Shown: piece after piece, positions 17,319 to 26,203 of the stretch | Layout of the letters: each line of letters begins with the position of its first letter | How positions within the stretch are numbered: position 1 is the first letter of the stretch | From: Niveibacterium sp. 24ML | GTDB lineage: Bacteria; Pseudomonadota; Gammaproteobacteria; Burkholderiales; Rhodocyclaceae | Length of the DNA stretch: 64,000 nucleotides | Reading direction: 5' to 3' | Assembly: GCF_026586805.1 (NCBI RefSeq) | Contig: NZ_JAPFHA010000003.1 | Span: 186,001-250,000 of the forward strand | Notes under the pieces: generated by a model | Databases searched by the model: none | What the model was told of the DNA's origin: nothing | Seen by the model: only the letters and a program-made list of their open reading frames with translations | Made by a program: the position numbers and the translations under genes

Positions 17319-18383
17319 TTACTTGGTTGCGGCGAGGTAGCCGGTGATTTCCTCGCGATCGTGGTAGAGGTGCTTGAAGCGCAGGGTCCAGTCGCGGCCC
17401 GAGACCGACATGCGGCGGTAAATCAGGTTGCGCGCCTGTTCCAGTGCTTCATGGCGCTTTTTCATCGGCAGCTTGAGGTTGAACATCGTGCGACGGCAGC
17501 GCCCGGAGGCCACCCATTCGGCCACCAGTTGGGCGACGCGCGAGGGCTGCTCGACCATGTCGCAGACCATCCATTCCACCGGGCGCGGTGGCTTCCAGAC
17601 AAAACCGTCGGCGCGGATGTGTTCAACCATGCCCGTCGCCCTAACGCTTTCGGCCATCGTGCCGTTATCAATGGCAGTGACCAACAAACCGCGATGCGCA
17701 AATTGCCAAGTCCAGCCCCCCGGCGCCGCACCCAGATCGACCGCCTTGAGCCCAGCCCTCAGGCTGGACTTGCGTTCGTCTTCGCTGAGCAGTCCGAAGA
17801 AAGCTTCGGCCAGTTTGAGCGTCGATCGGCTTGGCGCCTCGCGTGGCATGCGGAGTCGGGCAATGCCCATGGGCCACGGCGAGGCCTGCGAGGGATCCGA
17901 GGTGCCGATGAATACGCGCTTTGGACTGGTGAAGAAGAGGTGCAGGTTCGGTGCGTCGGGGCGATCGAAAAGGCGCTTGTTGTCGTGCAGGGCGCTCTCA
18001 AGGATCGGCATGAAGCGTTTGAAGAACGAGGAGAGCGTTTTGGCTTCGTTGGTGTCGGGCGTCTCTGCCCACACGCGGCCAAAGCGGCCATGCAGGCGGC
18101 CGATTGCCGCCATCAAGGGGGTCAGTCGGTCTTTTTCCGGCAGATCGTCAATAGTTTCGCGCACCCAGATGAGCTGGCGCGCAAACACGAGTTGGTCGTA
18201 TGCAACCACGCGCTGCGCTTCTTCAAGCGGGGCGTCGAACTCATGCAGCACGAAACCGCAGTCCGGTGTGCTGTGCGATTGCCCGGCGACGCCGGATTTT
18301 GCGCATTTGGCCGCGAACTCTGCGGCGAGGTCTTTTTCAAAGCCTGGGCGGCAATAGGCGATGGCGCGACTAGTAAAGTCCAT
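17319..18383 (-). CDS. rlmM: 23S rRNA 2'-O-ribose C2498 methyltransferase
   Basis: RlmM methylates C2498 of 23S rRNA with S-adenosylmethionine. The 354-residue protein has an N-terminal THUMP-like part starting IAYCRPGFEKDLAAEF and a C-terminal RrmJ-type Rossmann domain with the SAM motif AVDLGAAPGGWTWQFA, WMVCDMVEQP, and the catalytic lysine segment FNLKLPMKKRHE. Length and order match the family. It is divergent from the HD-GYP gene with 68 bases between. Confidence 0.94.
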   Translation of the reverse strand: MDFTSRAIAYCRPGFEKDLAAEFAAKCAKSGVAGQSHSTPDCGFVLHEFDAPLEEAQRVVAYDQLVFARQLIWVRETIDDLPEKDRLTPLMAAIGRLHGRFGRVWAETPDTNEAKTLSSFFKRFMPILESALHDNKRLFDRPDAPNLHLFFTSPKRVFIGTSDPSQASPWPMGIARLRMPREAPSRSTLKLAEAFFGLLSEDERKSSLRAGLKAVDLGAAPGGWTWQFAHRGLLVTAIDNGTMAESVRATGMVEHIRADGFVWKPPRPVEWMVCDMVEQPSRVAQLVAEWVASGRCRRTMFNLKLPMKKRHEALEQARNLIYRRMSVSGRDWTLRFKHLYHDREEITGYLAATK

Positions 18384-18451
18384 GGCGGGTCACAGGCTGA
18401 AGTGGACTGGGCATGTTACCCGATGCGGGCGGAATTGATTGAGGTGGGCAA

Positions 18452-19960
18452 TTGAAGGAATTCGTGGCGACCTCGGAGCTGGAGCTCGGCATGTTCGTGG
18501 CGGAACTGGATCGACCCTGGCTGGAGACACCATTCCTGATCCAGGGCTTCATGATCGAGAACGATCAACAACTGGCGCAGTTGCGGGCCGTTTGCCGAAT
18601 TGTCGCAATAGATCGAGATCTTTCCGAGGCAAGGCACCAACACCCGCTGCCCCGGCAAGTTGATGCGCCAGTGCGGCGCTCGCCAAGTGCCGAATTGCCG
18701 CCGATGCCATTGCCTCAGGCGCCGACCGACTTCTTTGAGCTCTTGCGCTTCTTGAAACAGCAAGAGTCGGACCCGGGGCAGCCGGCCGTCGATGGGGGGC
18801 CGGTCCTTGCCTGGCAAGCGGCACAGACGGCCTTGCCGCCCGATTTGCTGGCAGATGAGCCGCCCGCGAGTTGCAACAAGCCCGAGCAGACAGGGGTTTG
18901 GGCTTGGCTGCGAGCGCGCGCGCGCGACGCGCTTGGGCAAAACGGTGTCGAGGAAGCGTTCGTGGATGAGGGTGAGGTTCAGGAGGAGGCGCCTTACCCG
19001 ATCCGGGTGCCGCTTGAGCAGGAGCTGGTTGCGGCGGCCCCGGTACACCGTGAGGCGGTCATCGCGGTCAAGGAAATCCTGCGCGACGTTGAAAGGCAGG
19101 TTCCGCCTGACCTTGGCCGTGCTCGCGAAGTGGTGGGCGACATGATGCGCAGCGTCGTGCGACATCCCGATGCCCTGCTTTGGCTGACTCGTCTGAAGCG
19201 AACGGATCGCTACACCTACGATCACGCGCTCGATTGCAGCACTTACATGATGGTTTTTGCGCGCCATCTTGGCCTGCCCGAGGAACGGATCGTGCTCCTG
19301 GGGATGGCGGGGCTGATGCTGGACATCGGCAAGCTGCGGCTGTCACAGCGTTTGCTCGCCAAGACGGGGGCGCTGACCCCGCTTGAGTACGAGCTGTTCA
19401 AGACTCATGTCGAGAGCGCGGTGCTGATCCTGCGAGCCGACGCGAATGCGGATCCCGAACTGATTCAGATCGTTGCGCGACATCACGAGCGCTTCGATGG
19501 CAGTGGCTATCCGGAGGGCATCCAGGGCGAGCAGATCGGGGTTTTCGGCGAAATGGCAGGCATTGTCGACAGCTTTTGCGCGATGACCCGCCATCGATCC
19601 TGGCGTCCGGCTGTGTCCGCCCAGCGAGCTCTTGAAACCCTGATCAGCCAACGCAACAAGCACTTCAGCGAGGTGCTGGTGGATCAGTATGTGCAATGCA
19701 TCGGTATCTATCCGGCAGGCACACTGGTTGAACTTAATTCAGGCGAAGTTGCGGTGGTGGTGGCGCAGAACCGGGTGCGGCGGCTCCAGCCCCGGGTGAT
19801 GATCCTGCTCGCACCCGATCACTCGGCCAATGCGAATCCCCATACGATTGATCTGCTGTTTGATCCACTGGTGCCAGGCGGGAATGAGCCGTATCGGATT
19901 GTTCGTTCCTTGCCCGAGCATGCGTTCGGAATCGACCCGGCGCAGTTCTATCTGGCCTGA
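18452..19960 (+). CDS. HD-GYP domain protein (degenerate HD), c-di-GMP related
   Basis: Starts at TTG 18452, just after GAGGTG, giving 502 residues. An N-terminal DUF3391-like part (LELGMFVAELDRPWLETPFLIQGF) is followed by a variable linker and an HD-GYP domain from about residue 250. HD-GYP proteins hydrolyse cyclic di-GMP. Here DHALDCSTY, HHERFDGSGYPEG (about 343) and the GYP-adjacent residues are kept, but the defining His-Asp pair reads LMLDIGK: residue 290 is Leu, not His, before Asp291. The protein may therefore be a sensor or regulator without full phosphodiesterase activity. The EAL gene follows after five bases. Confidence 0.9.
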   Translation: MKEFVATSELELGMFVAELDRPWLETPFLIQGFMIENDQQLAQLRAVCRIVAIDRDLSEARHQHPLPRQVDAPVRRSPSAELPPMPLPQAPTDFFELLRFLKQQESDPGQPAVDGGPVLAWQAAQTALPPDLLADEPPASCNKPEQTGVWAWLRARARDALGQNGVEEAFVDEGEVQEEAPYPIRVPLEQELVAAAPVHREAVIAVKEILRDVERQVPPDLGRAREVVGDMMRSVVRHPDALLWLTRLKRTDRYTYDHALDCSTYMMVFARHLGLPEERIVLLGMAGLMLDIGKLRLSQRLLAKTGALTPLEYELFKTHVESAVLILRADANADPELIQIVARHHERFDGSGYPEGIQGEQIGVFGEMAGIVDSFCAMTRHRSWRPAVSAQRALETLISQRNKHFSEVLVDQYVQCIGIYPAGTLVELNSGEVAVVVAQNRVRRLQPRVMILLAPDHSANANPHTIDLLFDPLVPGGNEPYRIVRSLPEHAFGIDPAQFYLA

Positions 19961-19965
19961 CCGCG

Positions 19966-21771
19966 ATGCCGATGACGCCTCCTCCGATTCTGGCCGACGA
20001 GCGCATCGCTGAGGCGCTGCAAGCACAAGGTTTTGGCGAACGCGAGCGCAGTGCGTTGCGTGCGTTCTGGCAAAGCTCGGACGCGCACGCTTTGTCCGCG
20101 CGACTGAGAGAGCGCGTCGGTGCACTGCGTGTTGAATGTCTGGACTGCGGCTCCGGCGATGCGGCCGGCGGCTTCTTCGATACCACGCTTGGCGTAGTGG
20201 GGTGGGAGCTCACCGAGGATTGGCCCATCGCCATGCGCAGCCGCTGGCTTGTGCTGCGGGCCAAGGGGGCGCCGGCAAGCTTGCCGGCGCGGGTTGCGGC
20301 GGTGGTGCTCGACCTTCTGTATCAGGAACTGGCCAAGGGCCGGGCCAGTGTGTCGCGTCTGGATGTCGATCTTCTCCAGATTCTCAGTCGGCTGGGGCTG
20401 TTCGTGGTCGGGCTCCTGGCAGAGGCCTCCAGCGCCGCCGAGGCGCGCGCGCGCTGGCTATCCGAGCATACGGACGCGGCCTCGGGCTTACCCAACCGGG
20501 CTGCGCTCGACCAGTTGTTCAACGCACGTGAGCCCGCGGCCGGTGCGCACGCCATGCTGGCTGTGCTCCTTCAATGGACGGCCAGCGCTGTGATGCTCAA
20601 CAGTGCTGAGCGCGACCAGGCCCGGCTTGCACTTGGGGCAGCGCTGGCGGGCTGTGCCCGATCGCAAGATGGCTTGTGCCGGGTGGGCGACGACGAATGG
20701 GTGTTGTGGGCGCCTGGCATTGGTGCCGACATGCGGGTGCGTCTTGCGGCGGCGGCGCTGCTTGAATCTGGTGCGCGGGCGCTTCGTGCCAGCGGTGTGG
20801 CTTCGCACGCAACGCTTTGCGTTGGGGTGGCGGTGTCGCCAGAGCAGGGGGATACCGCTGACGCCGTATTCAACGCTGCCCGTCGGGCCCGTGCGGCCGC
20901 GCTGAGGGACGGCCTGAACCTCCGCATCGCGGGTCCCGAACTGGAGCTCGAACGCGTTGATCGGGCGAGGCTTGAGCATGAATTCGTTGATGCGCTGCGC
21001 AACAACGTCTTCAGCCTGCATCTGCAGCCGATCGTGCACCTTGCCGACGGCGCCTGCCACGGCGCAGAGGCCTTGCTGCGCTGGCAGCGCGCGGATGGAA
21101 CGATGGTGCCACCCCCTGTCGTGGTAGAGCTTGCCGAGCAGTTCGGGCAGATGGATCAGCTCAGCCGTTTTGTGGTGCAGCGGGCGTCGGCCATTCTGGC
21201 GGACCTGGCAGCGGCCGGCGTGCAGGCTGGACTGTCGGTCAACCTTGCCGGCAGCGACTTGCGCGACCCCGAACTGCCTCAGTTCGTGGCGCAGGCACTG
21301 ATGACCTGGCGCGTGGCGCCACCCTTGCTGACGCTTGAGCTGACCGAGGGTTCAATGATCGCCGATGACGCGCAGACCATCGGCGTGATCCGCCGCCTTC
21401 GTGACGCGGGCCATGGCGTCGCGCTTGATGACTTCGGCACCGGGTACTCGTCGCTCGCCTGGTTGCGCCGGCTACCCGCTACACGCTTGAAAATCGACCG
21501 CATGTTCATCAGGAAGATGCCCGAAACTGCGCAAGATCATGCGATTGTCCGCTCGGTCATCCTGCTGGCGCAGGGGCTGGGGCTGAACGTCGTCGCCGAG
21601 GGCGTCGAGCGTGAAGAGCAACTGCGGCAGTTGCGCGAGCTGGGCTGCGATGCCGCGCAGGGCTACCTCTTCGCGCGCCCGATGCCGGTCGCCGAGTTTG
21701 TCAGCTGGTGGCACGCTTGGGGCCGCGAAGGGCGCGAGGCTTACTGGCGCCCGTCACCTGACCCTGCTTAG
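19966..21771 (+). CDS. Degenerate GGDEF plus intact EAL protein (c-di-GMP phosphodiesterase)
   Basis: 601 residues, no membrane segment. The N-terminal ~160 residues are unassigned; a GGDEF-like domain follows (LSEHTDAASGLPNRAALDQL) whose signature reads GDDEW at about 240, so cyclase activity is unlikely. The EAL domain from about 330 has GAEALLRW, SVNLAGSDL, LELTEGSMI, ALDDFGTGYSSLAWLRRLP, LKIDRMFI and VVAEGVE, all residues for metal and catalysis. It should cleave c-di-GMP. With the HD-GYP gene it forms a two-gene unit acting on the same messenger. Its stop overlaps the convergent lipoprotein stop by four bases. Confidence 0.92.
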   Translation: MPMTPPPILADERIAEALQAQGFGERERSALRAFWQSSDAHALSARLRERVGALRVECLDCGSGDAAGGFFDTTLGVVGWELTEDWPIAMRSRWLVLRAKGAPASLPARVAAVVLDLLYQELAKGRASVSRLDVDLLQILSRLGLFVVGLLAEASSAAEARARWLSEHTDAASGLPNRAALDQLFNAREPAAGAHAMLAVLLQWTASAVMLNSAERDQARLALGAALAGCARSQDGLCRVGDDEWVLWAPGIGADMRVRLAAAALLESGARALRASGVASHATLCVGVAVSPEQGDTADAVFNAARRARAAALRDGLNLRIAGPELELERVDRARLEHEFVDALRNNVFSLHLQPIVHLADGACHGAEALLRWQRADGTMVPPPVVVELAEQFGQMDQLSRFVVQRASAILADLAAAGVQAGLSVNLAGSDLRDPELPQFVAQALMTWRVAPPLLTLELTEGSMIADDAQTIGVIRRLRDAGHGVALDDFGTGYSSLAWLRRLPATRLKIDRMFIRKMPETAQDHAIVRSVILLAQGLGLNVVAEGVEREEQLRQLRELGCDAAQGYLFARPMPVAEFVSWWHAWGREGREAYWRPSPDPA

Positions 21772-22256
21772 TTTGTCGGCGCTGAAGCGGCCTGCTTGGC
21801 TTTCGCGCCAGCTTTGCCGCTGGCCTTGTCCTCGGCCGCTTTGTCGCTTGAATCACCGCTGTTTTCATCATGATTCTTTGTGGTCGGCGACGAAGCATCG
21901 CTCTCTGCGCTCTCATCCGGCTTTGCGTCAGTGTCCTCTTCGCCGGTTTCGGAGGCAGGCTTTTTCTTTGGTTTGGGCAGGCTGGGCGGTACCGTGGGCT
22001 TGATGACTTCGAGTTTCTGCTCGGTCATGTAGTCGTTCATTTCCTTCCAGCCGGCAAACACCGCCGCCTTGGGCGCCTTCGGATTGAACTGGTAGCAGTC
22101 CTCCAGCGCACGTCCGGCGTGGCGGCAAGCGGCACCAACCGCCTTGCCTTCTGCTTCGACCGCACGCGTGTCATCAAGCCCGAGTTGTTCGCATGCGCTC
22201 AGCAGGCTCAGGCATAGCAGTGCGAGCGGGATAGCGGGGGTGTTTGGGCGTTGCAT
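21768..22256 (-). CDS. Lipoprotein of unknown function
   Basis: 162 residues with a lipoprotein signal ending LLSAC (Cys22). The middle carries two cysteines in AACRHAGRALEDCYQFNPKA followed by AAVFAGWKEMNDYMTEQ, a segment conserved-looking in betaproteobacterial small lipoproteins. The last ~65 residues are low complexity: a Pro/Lys stretch (PSLPKPKKKP), then acidic and Ser/Ala/Lys-rich. It is probably anchored in the outer membrane. The gene is monocistronic and its 3' end overlaps the EAL gene. Confidence 0.8.
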   Translation of the reverse strand: MQRPNTPAIPLALLCLSLLSACEQLGLDDTRAVEAEGKAVGAACRHAGRALEDCYQFNPKAPKAAVFAGWKEMNDYMTEQKLEVIKPTVPPSLPKPKKKPASETGEEDTDAKPDESAESDASSPTTKNHDENSGDSSDKAAEDKASGKAGAKAKQAASAPTN

Positions 22257-22338
22257 GGTGCGGCTCCGGGGCTAGGTGTTCCAGTAATGATTACGTCCCC
22301 CGATGACAGAACTTGATTGCCTTTCATCGGGTGGGTGC

Positions 22339-22365
22339 TTGCGTGTGTTGCGGCTTGCATATAAT
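22339..22365 (+). promoter_or_regulatory. Candidate promoter of the ugpB-like gene
   Basis: A perfect TATAAT at 22360-22365 with TTGCGT 15 bases upstream (22339-22344). The start would be near 22372, leaving a leader of about 17-32 bases depending on the start codon chosen. The spacer is short. Confidence 0.5.
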
Positions 22366-22403
22366 CGGCGCCTCTTCCTGCAGCAGCCATGAGTCGCTTA
22401 CCC

Positions 22404-23669
22404 ATGAACACACTTCGCCTGATTACGCCGATTGCTTTGTCGCTTTCGTTGATTGCCGCGCCCGCTTGGGCGCAGAAAGCCAAAGCGGCACCCGCACCGG
22501 CCGCCGATATCGAACTGCGCAGCCAGTTGTCCAAAGAGAAACAGGATGCGCTCAAAGCCCTGATTGAACGCTTCAACGAGGCCAACAAGGGCAGCCGGAT
22601 CGTGTTGTCGGAGCAAGCCTGGAGCGACAGCGCCCCCGCTGCGATGCAGATCCTGGAAGGCGAGAGCGAAATGAACTTCCTCGCCGGCAAGAAGCGCTAC
22701 AAGCCGATGGCGGCGGTGCTCAAAGACGCGGGCGTGAAGCCGGCCGTGCTTGAGCGGGCCGCGCCGGTGGTTGCGCCGGTGTCTTTCGACGCCAAGGCGG
22801 GTCTGCTGGCGCTGCCGGTTGGTCTTTCAACCCCGGTGTTCTTCGTCAATCAGGACATGCTGCGCAAGAGCGGTGTCGATGCCGGCATCCCGGTTCGCAC
22901 CTGGGCCGATGTGCAGGAAGTCGCCGGCAAGCTCGCCGATGCGGGCGTTGCATGCCCGCTGGCTGTGGCGCGCCCGGCAACCGTGTTGCTTGAAAACGCA
23001 GCTGCGTGGCACAACGAAGCGGTTGTCAACGCCAAGGGTGAGCTGGCGGTGAACGGCCTCAACTATGTGCGGCACATTGCGCGCATGGCGTCCTGGCAGA
23101 AGTCGCGCTACCTCAACATTTTCGGTCATGGTGACGAGGCGGTTGGCAAGTTCGCCGCCGGCCAGTGCGGCATGTTGATTGCCGGGCAGTCGGCGATGCC
23201 GGCGGTTTCCAGCGGCGGCTTTGGCGTCGGCGTGAGCGCAATGCCTTACTACGCCGACGTTGCCGGCGCGCAGCAAAACACCCTGGCGGATGGTGCCAGC
23301 CTCTGGGTGACTGCGGGTCGTAGTGCGAACGAGTACAAGACGATCGCCAAGTTCGTCGCATTCTGGCTTGAGCCGACTCAGCAGATCGAGTGGATGCGCG
23401 CGACAGGCTATCTGCCGCTGAACCGCGCAGGCGCCTTCGCTGCGGGCAGTCAGTCGCTCGGATCCGAACTCGGCCATGTCAAGGTCGCGATCGATCAATT
23501 GATCGCCAAGCCGGCAACGGCTAACTCGCGTGCCACTACGCTGGGTCGTGATCCGCGCACGCTCAAGGTCTTGAACGACGAGCTCGACGCCGTCTGGAAC
23601 CAGGGCAAGGCAGCCAAGCTTGCGCTGGACGAGGCAGTCGCCAAGGTTCGCGCACTCGGTCTGCGCTGA
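22404..23669 (+). CDS. Periplasmic solute-binding protein, UgpB-like (ABC sugar/glycerol-3-phosphate type)
   Basis: A 421-residue secreted protein with signal peptide MNTLRLITPIALSLSLIAAPAWA; an in-frame ATG at 22389 adds five residues. The body is a family 1 ABC binding protein: AAMQILEGESEMNFLAGKKR, FFVNQDMLRKSGVD, RTWADVQEVAGKLADAGVACPL, FAAGQCGMLIAGQSAMP and FVAFWLEPTQQIEWM resemble UgpB, which binds glycerol 3-phosphate or glycerophosphodiesters. The next gene, UgpQ-like, supports that substrate. The permease and ATPase genes (ugpAEC) are absent here. Confidence 0.85.
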   Translation: MNTLRLITPIALSLSLIAAPAWAQKAKAAPAPAADIELRSQLSKEKQDALKALIERFNEANKGSRIVLSEQAWSDSAPAAMQILEGESEMNFLAGKKRYKPMAAVLKDAGVKPAVLERAAPVVAPVSFDAKAGLLALPVGLSTPVFFVNQDMLRKSGVDAGIPVRTWADVQEVAGKLADAGVACPLAVARPATVLLENAAAWHNEAVVNAKGELAVNGLNYVRHIARMASWQKSRYLNIFGHGDEAVGKFAAGQCGMLIAGQSAMPAVSSGGFGVGVSAMPYYADVAGAQQNTLADGASLWVTAGRSANEYKTIAKFVAFWLEPTQQIEWMRATGYLPLNRAGAFAAGSQSLGSELGHVKVAIDQLIAKPATANSRATTLGRDPRTLKVLNDELDAVWNQGKAAKLALDEAVAKVRALGLR

Positions 23670-23675
23670 TCCAGC

Positions 23676-24413
23676 ATGGGCCAGTGGTCGCTGCCGCGGA
23701 TTGTTGCCCACCGTTGTGGCGGCACGCTGGCCCCTGAAAACACCCTGATCGGGCTCGAGTTCGCAGTCGCCCACGGCTGCTACGGGGTCGAGTTCGATGT
23801 AATGCTCTCCGGCAGTGGAACGCCGGTGCTCATCCACGACGAAACCCTTGAACGCACTACCAGCGGATTCGGGGCGGTTTCCGATACGCCGGACGAGACC
23901 TTGTTGCGGCTTGATGCCGGTAGCTGGCGTTCGGAGCGGTTCGCGGGCGAACGCATTCCCTTGTTCGCCGATGCCATCCGGCGCTGCCGTGCACTGGGGA
24001 TTGCGGCGAACGTGGAAATCAAGCCGGCAAGCGGTTTTGATCATGCCACCGGGCGGGCCGCAGCGCTTGCTGCGGCACTCGGGTGGGCGGGCGATGATCG
24101 CTTGCCGCTGCTTTCGTCGTTCAGTGGCGAGGCGCTTGCCGCCGCGGCTGAGGCCGCCCCCGACTTGCCGCGTGCGCTGCTGTTTGAAGCCATCCCGCCT
24201 GATTGGCGCGCGCGACTCGAAGTGCTTGGCGCGATTGGCCTCGTTTGCGATGGCCGCTTGCTGGATGCGCAAACCGCCAGCGCGGTGAAGCGGGCGGGCT
24301 ATCGTCTAGCGACCTACACCGAGAACGATCTGGCACATGCGCAGTTGCTGCAAAGCTACGGCGTGGATTCGATCATCACCGACCGACCGGACTTGCTCGC
24401 CCCCTTGCGCTGA
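23676..24413 (+). CDS. ugpQ: Glycerophosphodiester phosphodiesterase
   Basis: Cleaves glycerophosphodiesters to glycerol 3-phosphate and an alcohol. The 245 residues show the GDPD signature: RIVAHRCGGTLAPENTLIG with the first catalytic His and Glu, VEFDVMLSGSGTPVLIHDETLERTTSG with metal ligands and the second His, NVEIKPA, and TYTENDLAHAQLLQSYGVDSIITDRPDL. No signal peptide, so it is the cytosolic UgpQ type. It starts six bases after the binding-protein stop, so the pair is one unit. Confidence 0.94.
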   Translation: MGQWSLPRIVAHRCGGTLAPENTLIGLEFAVAHGCYGVEFDVMLSGSGTPVLIHDETLERTTSGFGAVSDTPDETLLRLDAGSWRSERFAGERIPLFADAIRRCRALGIAANVEIKPASGFDHATGRAAALAAALGWAGDDRLPLLSSFSGEALAAAAEAAPDLPRALLFEAIPPDWRARLEVLGAIGLVCDGRLLDAQTASAVKRAGYRLATYTENDLAHAQLLQSYGVDSIITDRPDLLAPLR

Positions 24414-24543
24414 GCGGTCTATCGGCCCGGTGCAGTCCTGCGTTTGCGGTGTACCGCCCGCAAGTACGCAAATCCCACACGGCCGTTGCGGCCGTCTGAC
24501 GCGATAATCCAGCCTCTTTGCTTTTTTACGGTTTCTGCCTGAA

Positions 24544-26103
24544 ATGCCGGACTTCCGAGAGCTTTCCGCATTGGTGCGATCGCGCCTGCCAATCATCGCG
24601 ATCGATACGGTTGAAGAAAACAAGGCGCTGGTGCTGCTGCAGCGGCTCGCCGACGAACTGGGTCAGCCCTTGTTCCGTTGGAGTGCGGCAGACGGACTGG
24701 CGCAGCTTAACTTTCGCTACGGTTCGTCCGATCTGCGTGACCAGGGTTTCGTTGACGGTCATCGCAGCCAGCACAGTTCGCCCCCCAGTAACCGCGATCC
24801 ACAAGCGATCGCAGAGACCCAGGTCTTCCAGGCGGCCTTGCAGCACATCGAAAAGCGCGGCAAGGCGGGCATCTATGTCTTGCTTGATCCGCACCCCTTT
24901 TTCGGAGAGGCGGTTTCGATTCGCCTGCTGCGCGAAATCGCGCTTGATCACGCGGTGGCTGGCCGCACCCTGGTGCTGATTGCGCCGGGCTTGAGTTTGC
25001 CGCCGGAGCTTGCCCGCCACTCGGCGAACATGCGTTTGCGCATTCCTGACCTGACGCGGGTGCGCGAAATGCTCAAGGAGGAAATGCAAGGCTGGGCTGC
25101 GAAGCAGGGGCAGCCGGTGCGCGGCGACCAAGCCAGCGCCAACCTGCTCGTTCAGCAATTGGTCGGGCTTTGTGAAGACGATGTCCGGCGTCTTGTTCGG
25201 GGTGCCGTGCAAGATGACGGCGCTCTCACGCGTGAAGACGTCGAGCGCATCGTGCGCATCAAGCAGGATCTGCATGGCAGCGGCGGGCTGGACGTTCAGT
25301 TGCCGCAAGAAGGGCTGGAGCAGCTTGCGGGTATGCGGCGCCTCAAGCGTTGGCTGGGCCACCGCAGGCCGGTGTTTACCGGTGAGGTGTCGGCGCCGGA
25401 CCTGCCCGTCCCGCGCGGCATGCTTTTGCTGGGCGTTCAGGGCGCAGGCAAGAGCGCCGCTGCGAAGGCGGTGGCCGCCTCATGGCGTGTTCCGCTGGCG
25501 CGGCTCGATATCGGTAGCCTGTTCGACAAGTTTCAGGGCGAAACCGAGCGAAAACTGCGCGAGGCCCTGCAGGCCGCCGAAGCGCTGGCGCCGGCCGTGC
25601 TGTGGGTTGATGAGATCGAGAAGGCGCTAGCGAGCAATGGCAGTGATTCCGATGGCGGGCTGTCGCGGCGGATCCTTGGTTACCTGCTGACCTGGATGGC
25701 CGAGCGCAAGTCGCGCGTGTTCATTGTTGCGACGGCCAACCGTGCGGAAGATCTGCCGCCCGAACTGATCCGCAAGGGGCGTTTCGACGAGATCTTCTTT
25801 GTCGATCTGCCTAGCGAGGAAGTGCGCACCGAAATCCTGCGCCTGCACCTGGTGCGGCGAGGATTTGCGGCTGAGCAGTTCGATCTGGATGCCCTTACCG
25901 CGGCCTCTGCGGGATTTTCGGGTGCGGAAATCGAGCAGGCCATCGTGGCGGCACGATACGAGGGGCTGGCTAGCGGCGAAGGCCTCGATAGCGTCACGCT
26001 GCTGGGCGAAATCTCATCCACCCGGCCGCTTTCGGTGGTGATGGCCGAGAAAGTCACCGCCTTGCGTGCCTGGGCGATGGAGCGCTGCGTCAGCGTGGAC
26101 TGA
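24544..26103 (+). CDS. Ycf46-like AAA+ ATPase
   Basis: 519 residues. The N-terminal half ([19 protein letters not shown]..) is the non-catalytic part found in Ycf46-type proteins; the C-terminal half is an FtsH/CDC48-type AAA module with Walker [18 protein letters not shown], Walker [13 protein letters not shown], sensor [23 protein letters not shown] with arginine finger. Unlike FtsH it has neither membrane segments nor a protease domain. The family is widespread in cyanobacteria and proteobacteria and is linked to regulation of photosynthesis or carbon uptake in the former; its role here is unknown. alaS follows after 100 bases. Confidence 0.88.
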   Translation: MPDFRELSALVRSRLPIIAIDTVEENKALVLLQRLADELGQPLFRWSAADGLAQLNFRYGSSDLRDQGFVDGHRSQHSSPPSNRDPQAIAETQVFQAALQHIEKRGKAGIYVLLDPHPFFGEAVSIRLLREIALDHAVAGRTLVLIAPGLSLPPELARHSANMRLRIPDLTRVREMLKEEMQGWAAKQGQPVRGDQASANLLVQQLVGLCEDDVRRLVRGAVQDDGALTREDVERIVRIKQDLHGSGGLDVQLPQEGLEQLAGMRRLKRWLGHRRPVFTGEVSAPDLPVPRGMLLLGVQGAGKSAAAKAVAASWRVPLARLDIGSLFDKFQGETERKLREALQAAEALAPAVLWVDEIEKALASNGSDSDGGLSRRILGYLLTWMAERKSRVFIVATANRAEDLPPELIRKGRFDEIFFVDLPSEEVRTEILRLHLVRRGFAAEQFDLDALTAASAGFSGAEIEQAIVAARYEGLASGEGLDSVTLLGEISSTRPLSVVMAEKVTALRAWAMERCVSVD

Positions 26104-26203
26104 GAGCGCCTGTGGCTCCGGGGCAAATTCAGGCTTTCAGTTACAATCGACTGTTTCTATTCACATATTCGCGCGTTTGCGCGCGAGCAAAGCACGGAAC
26201 GCC

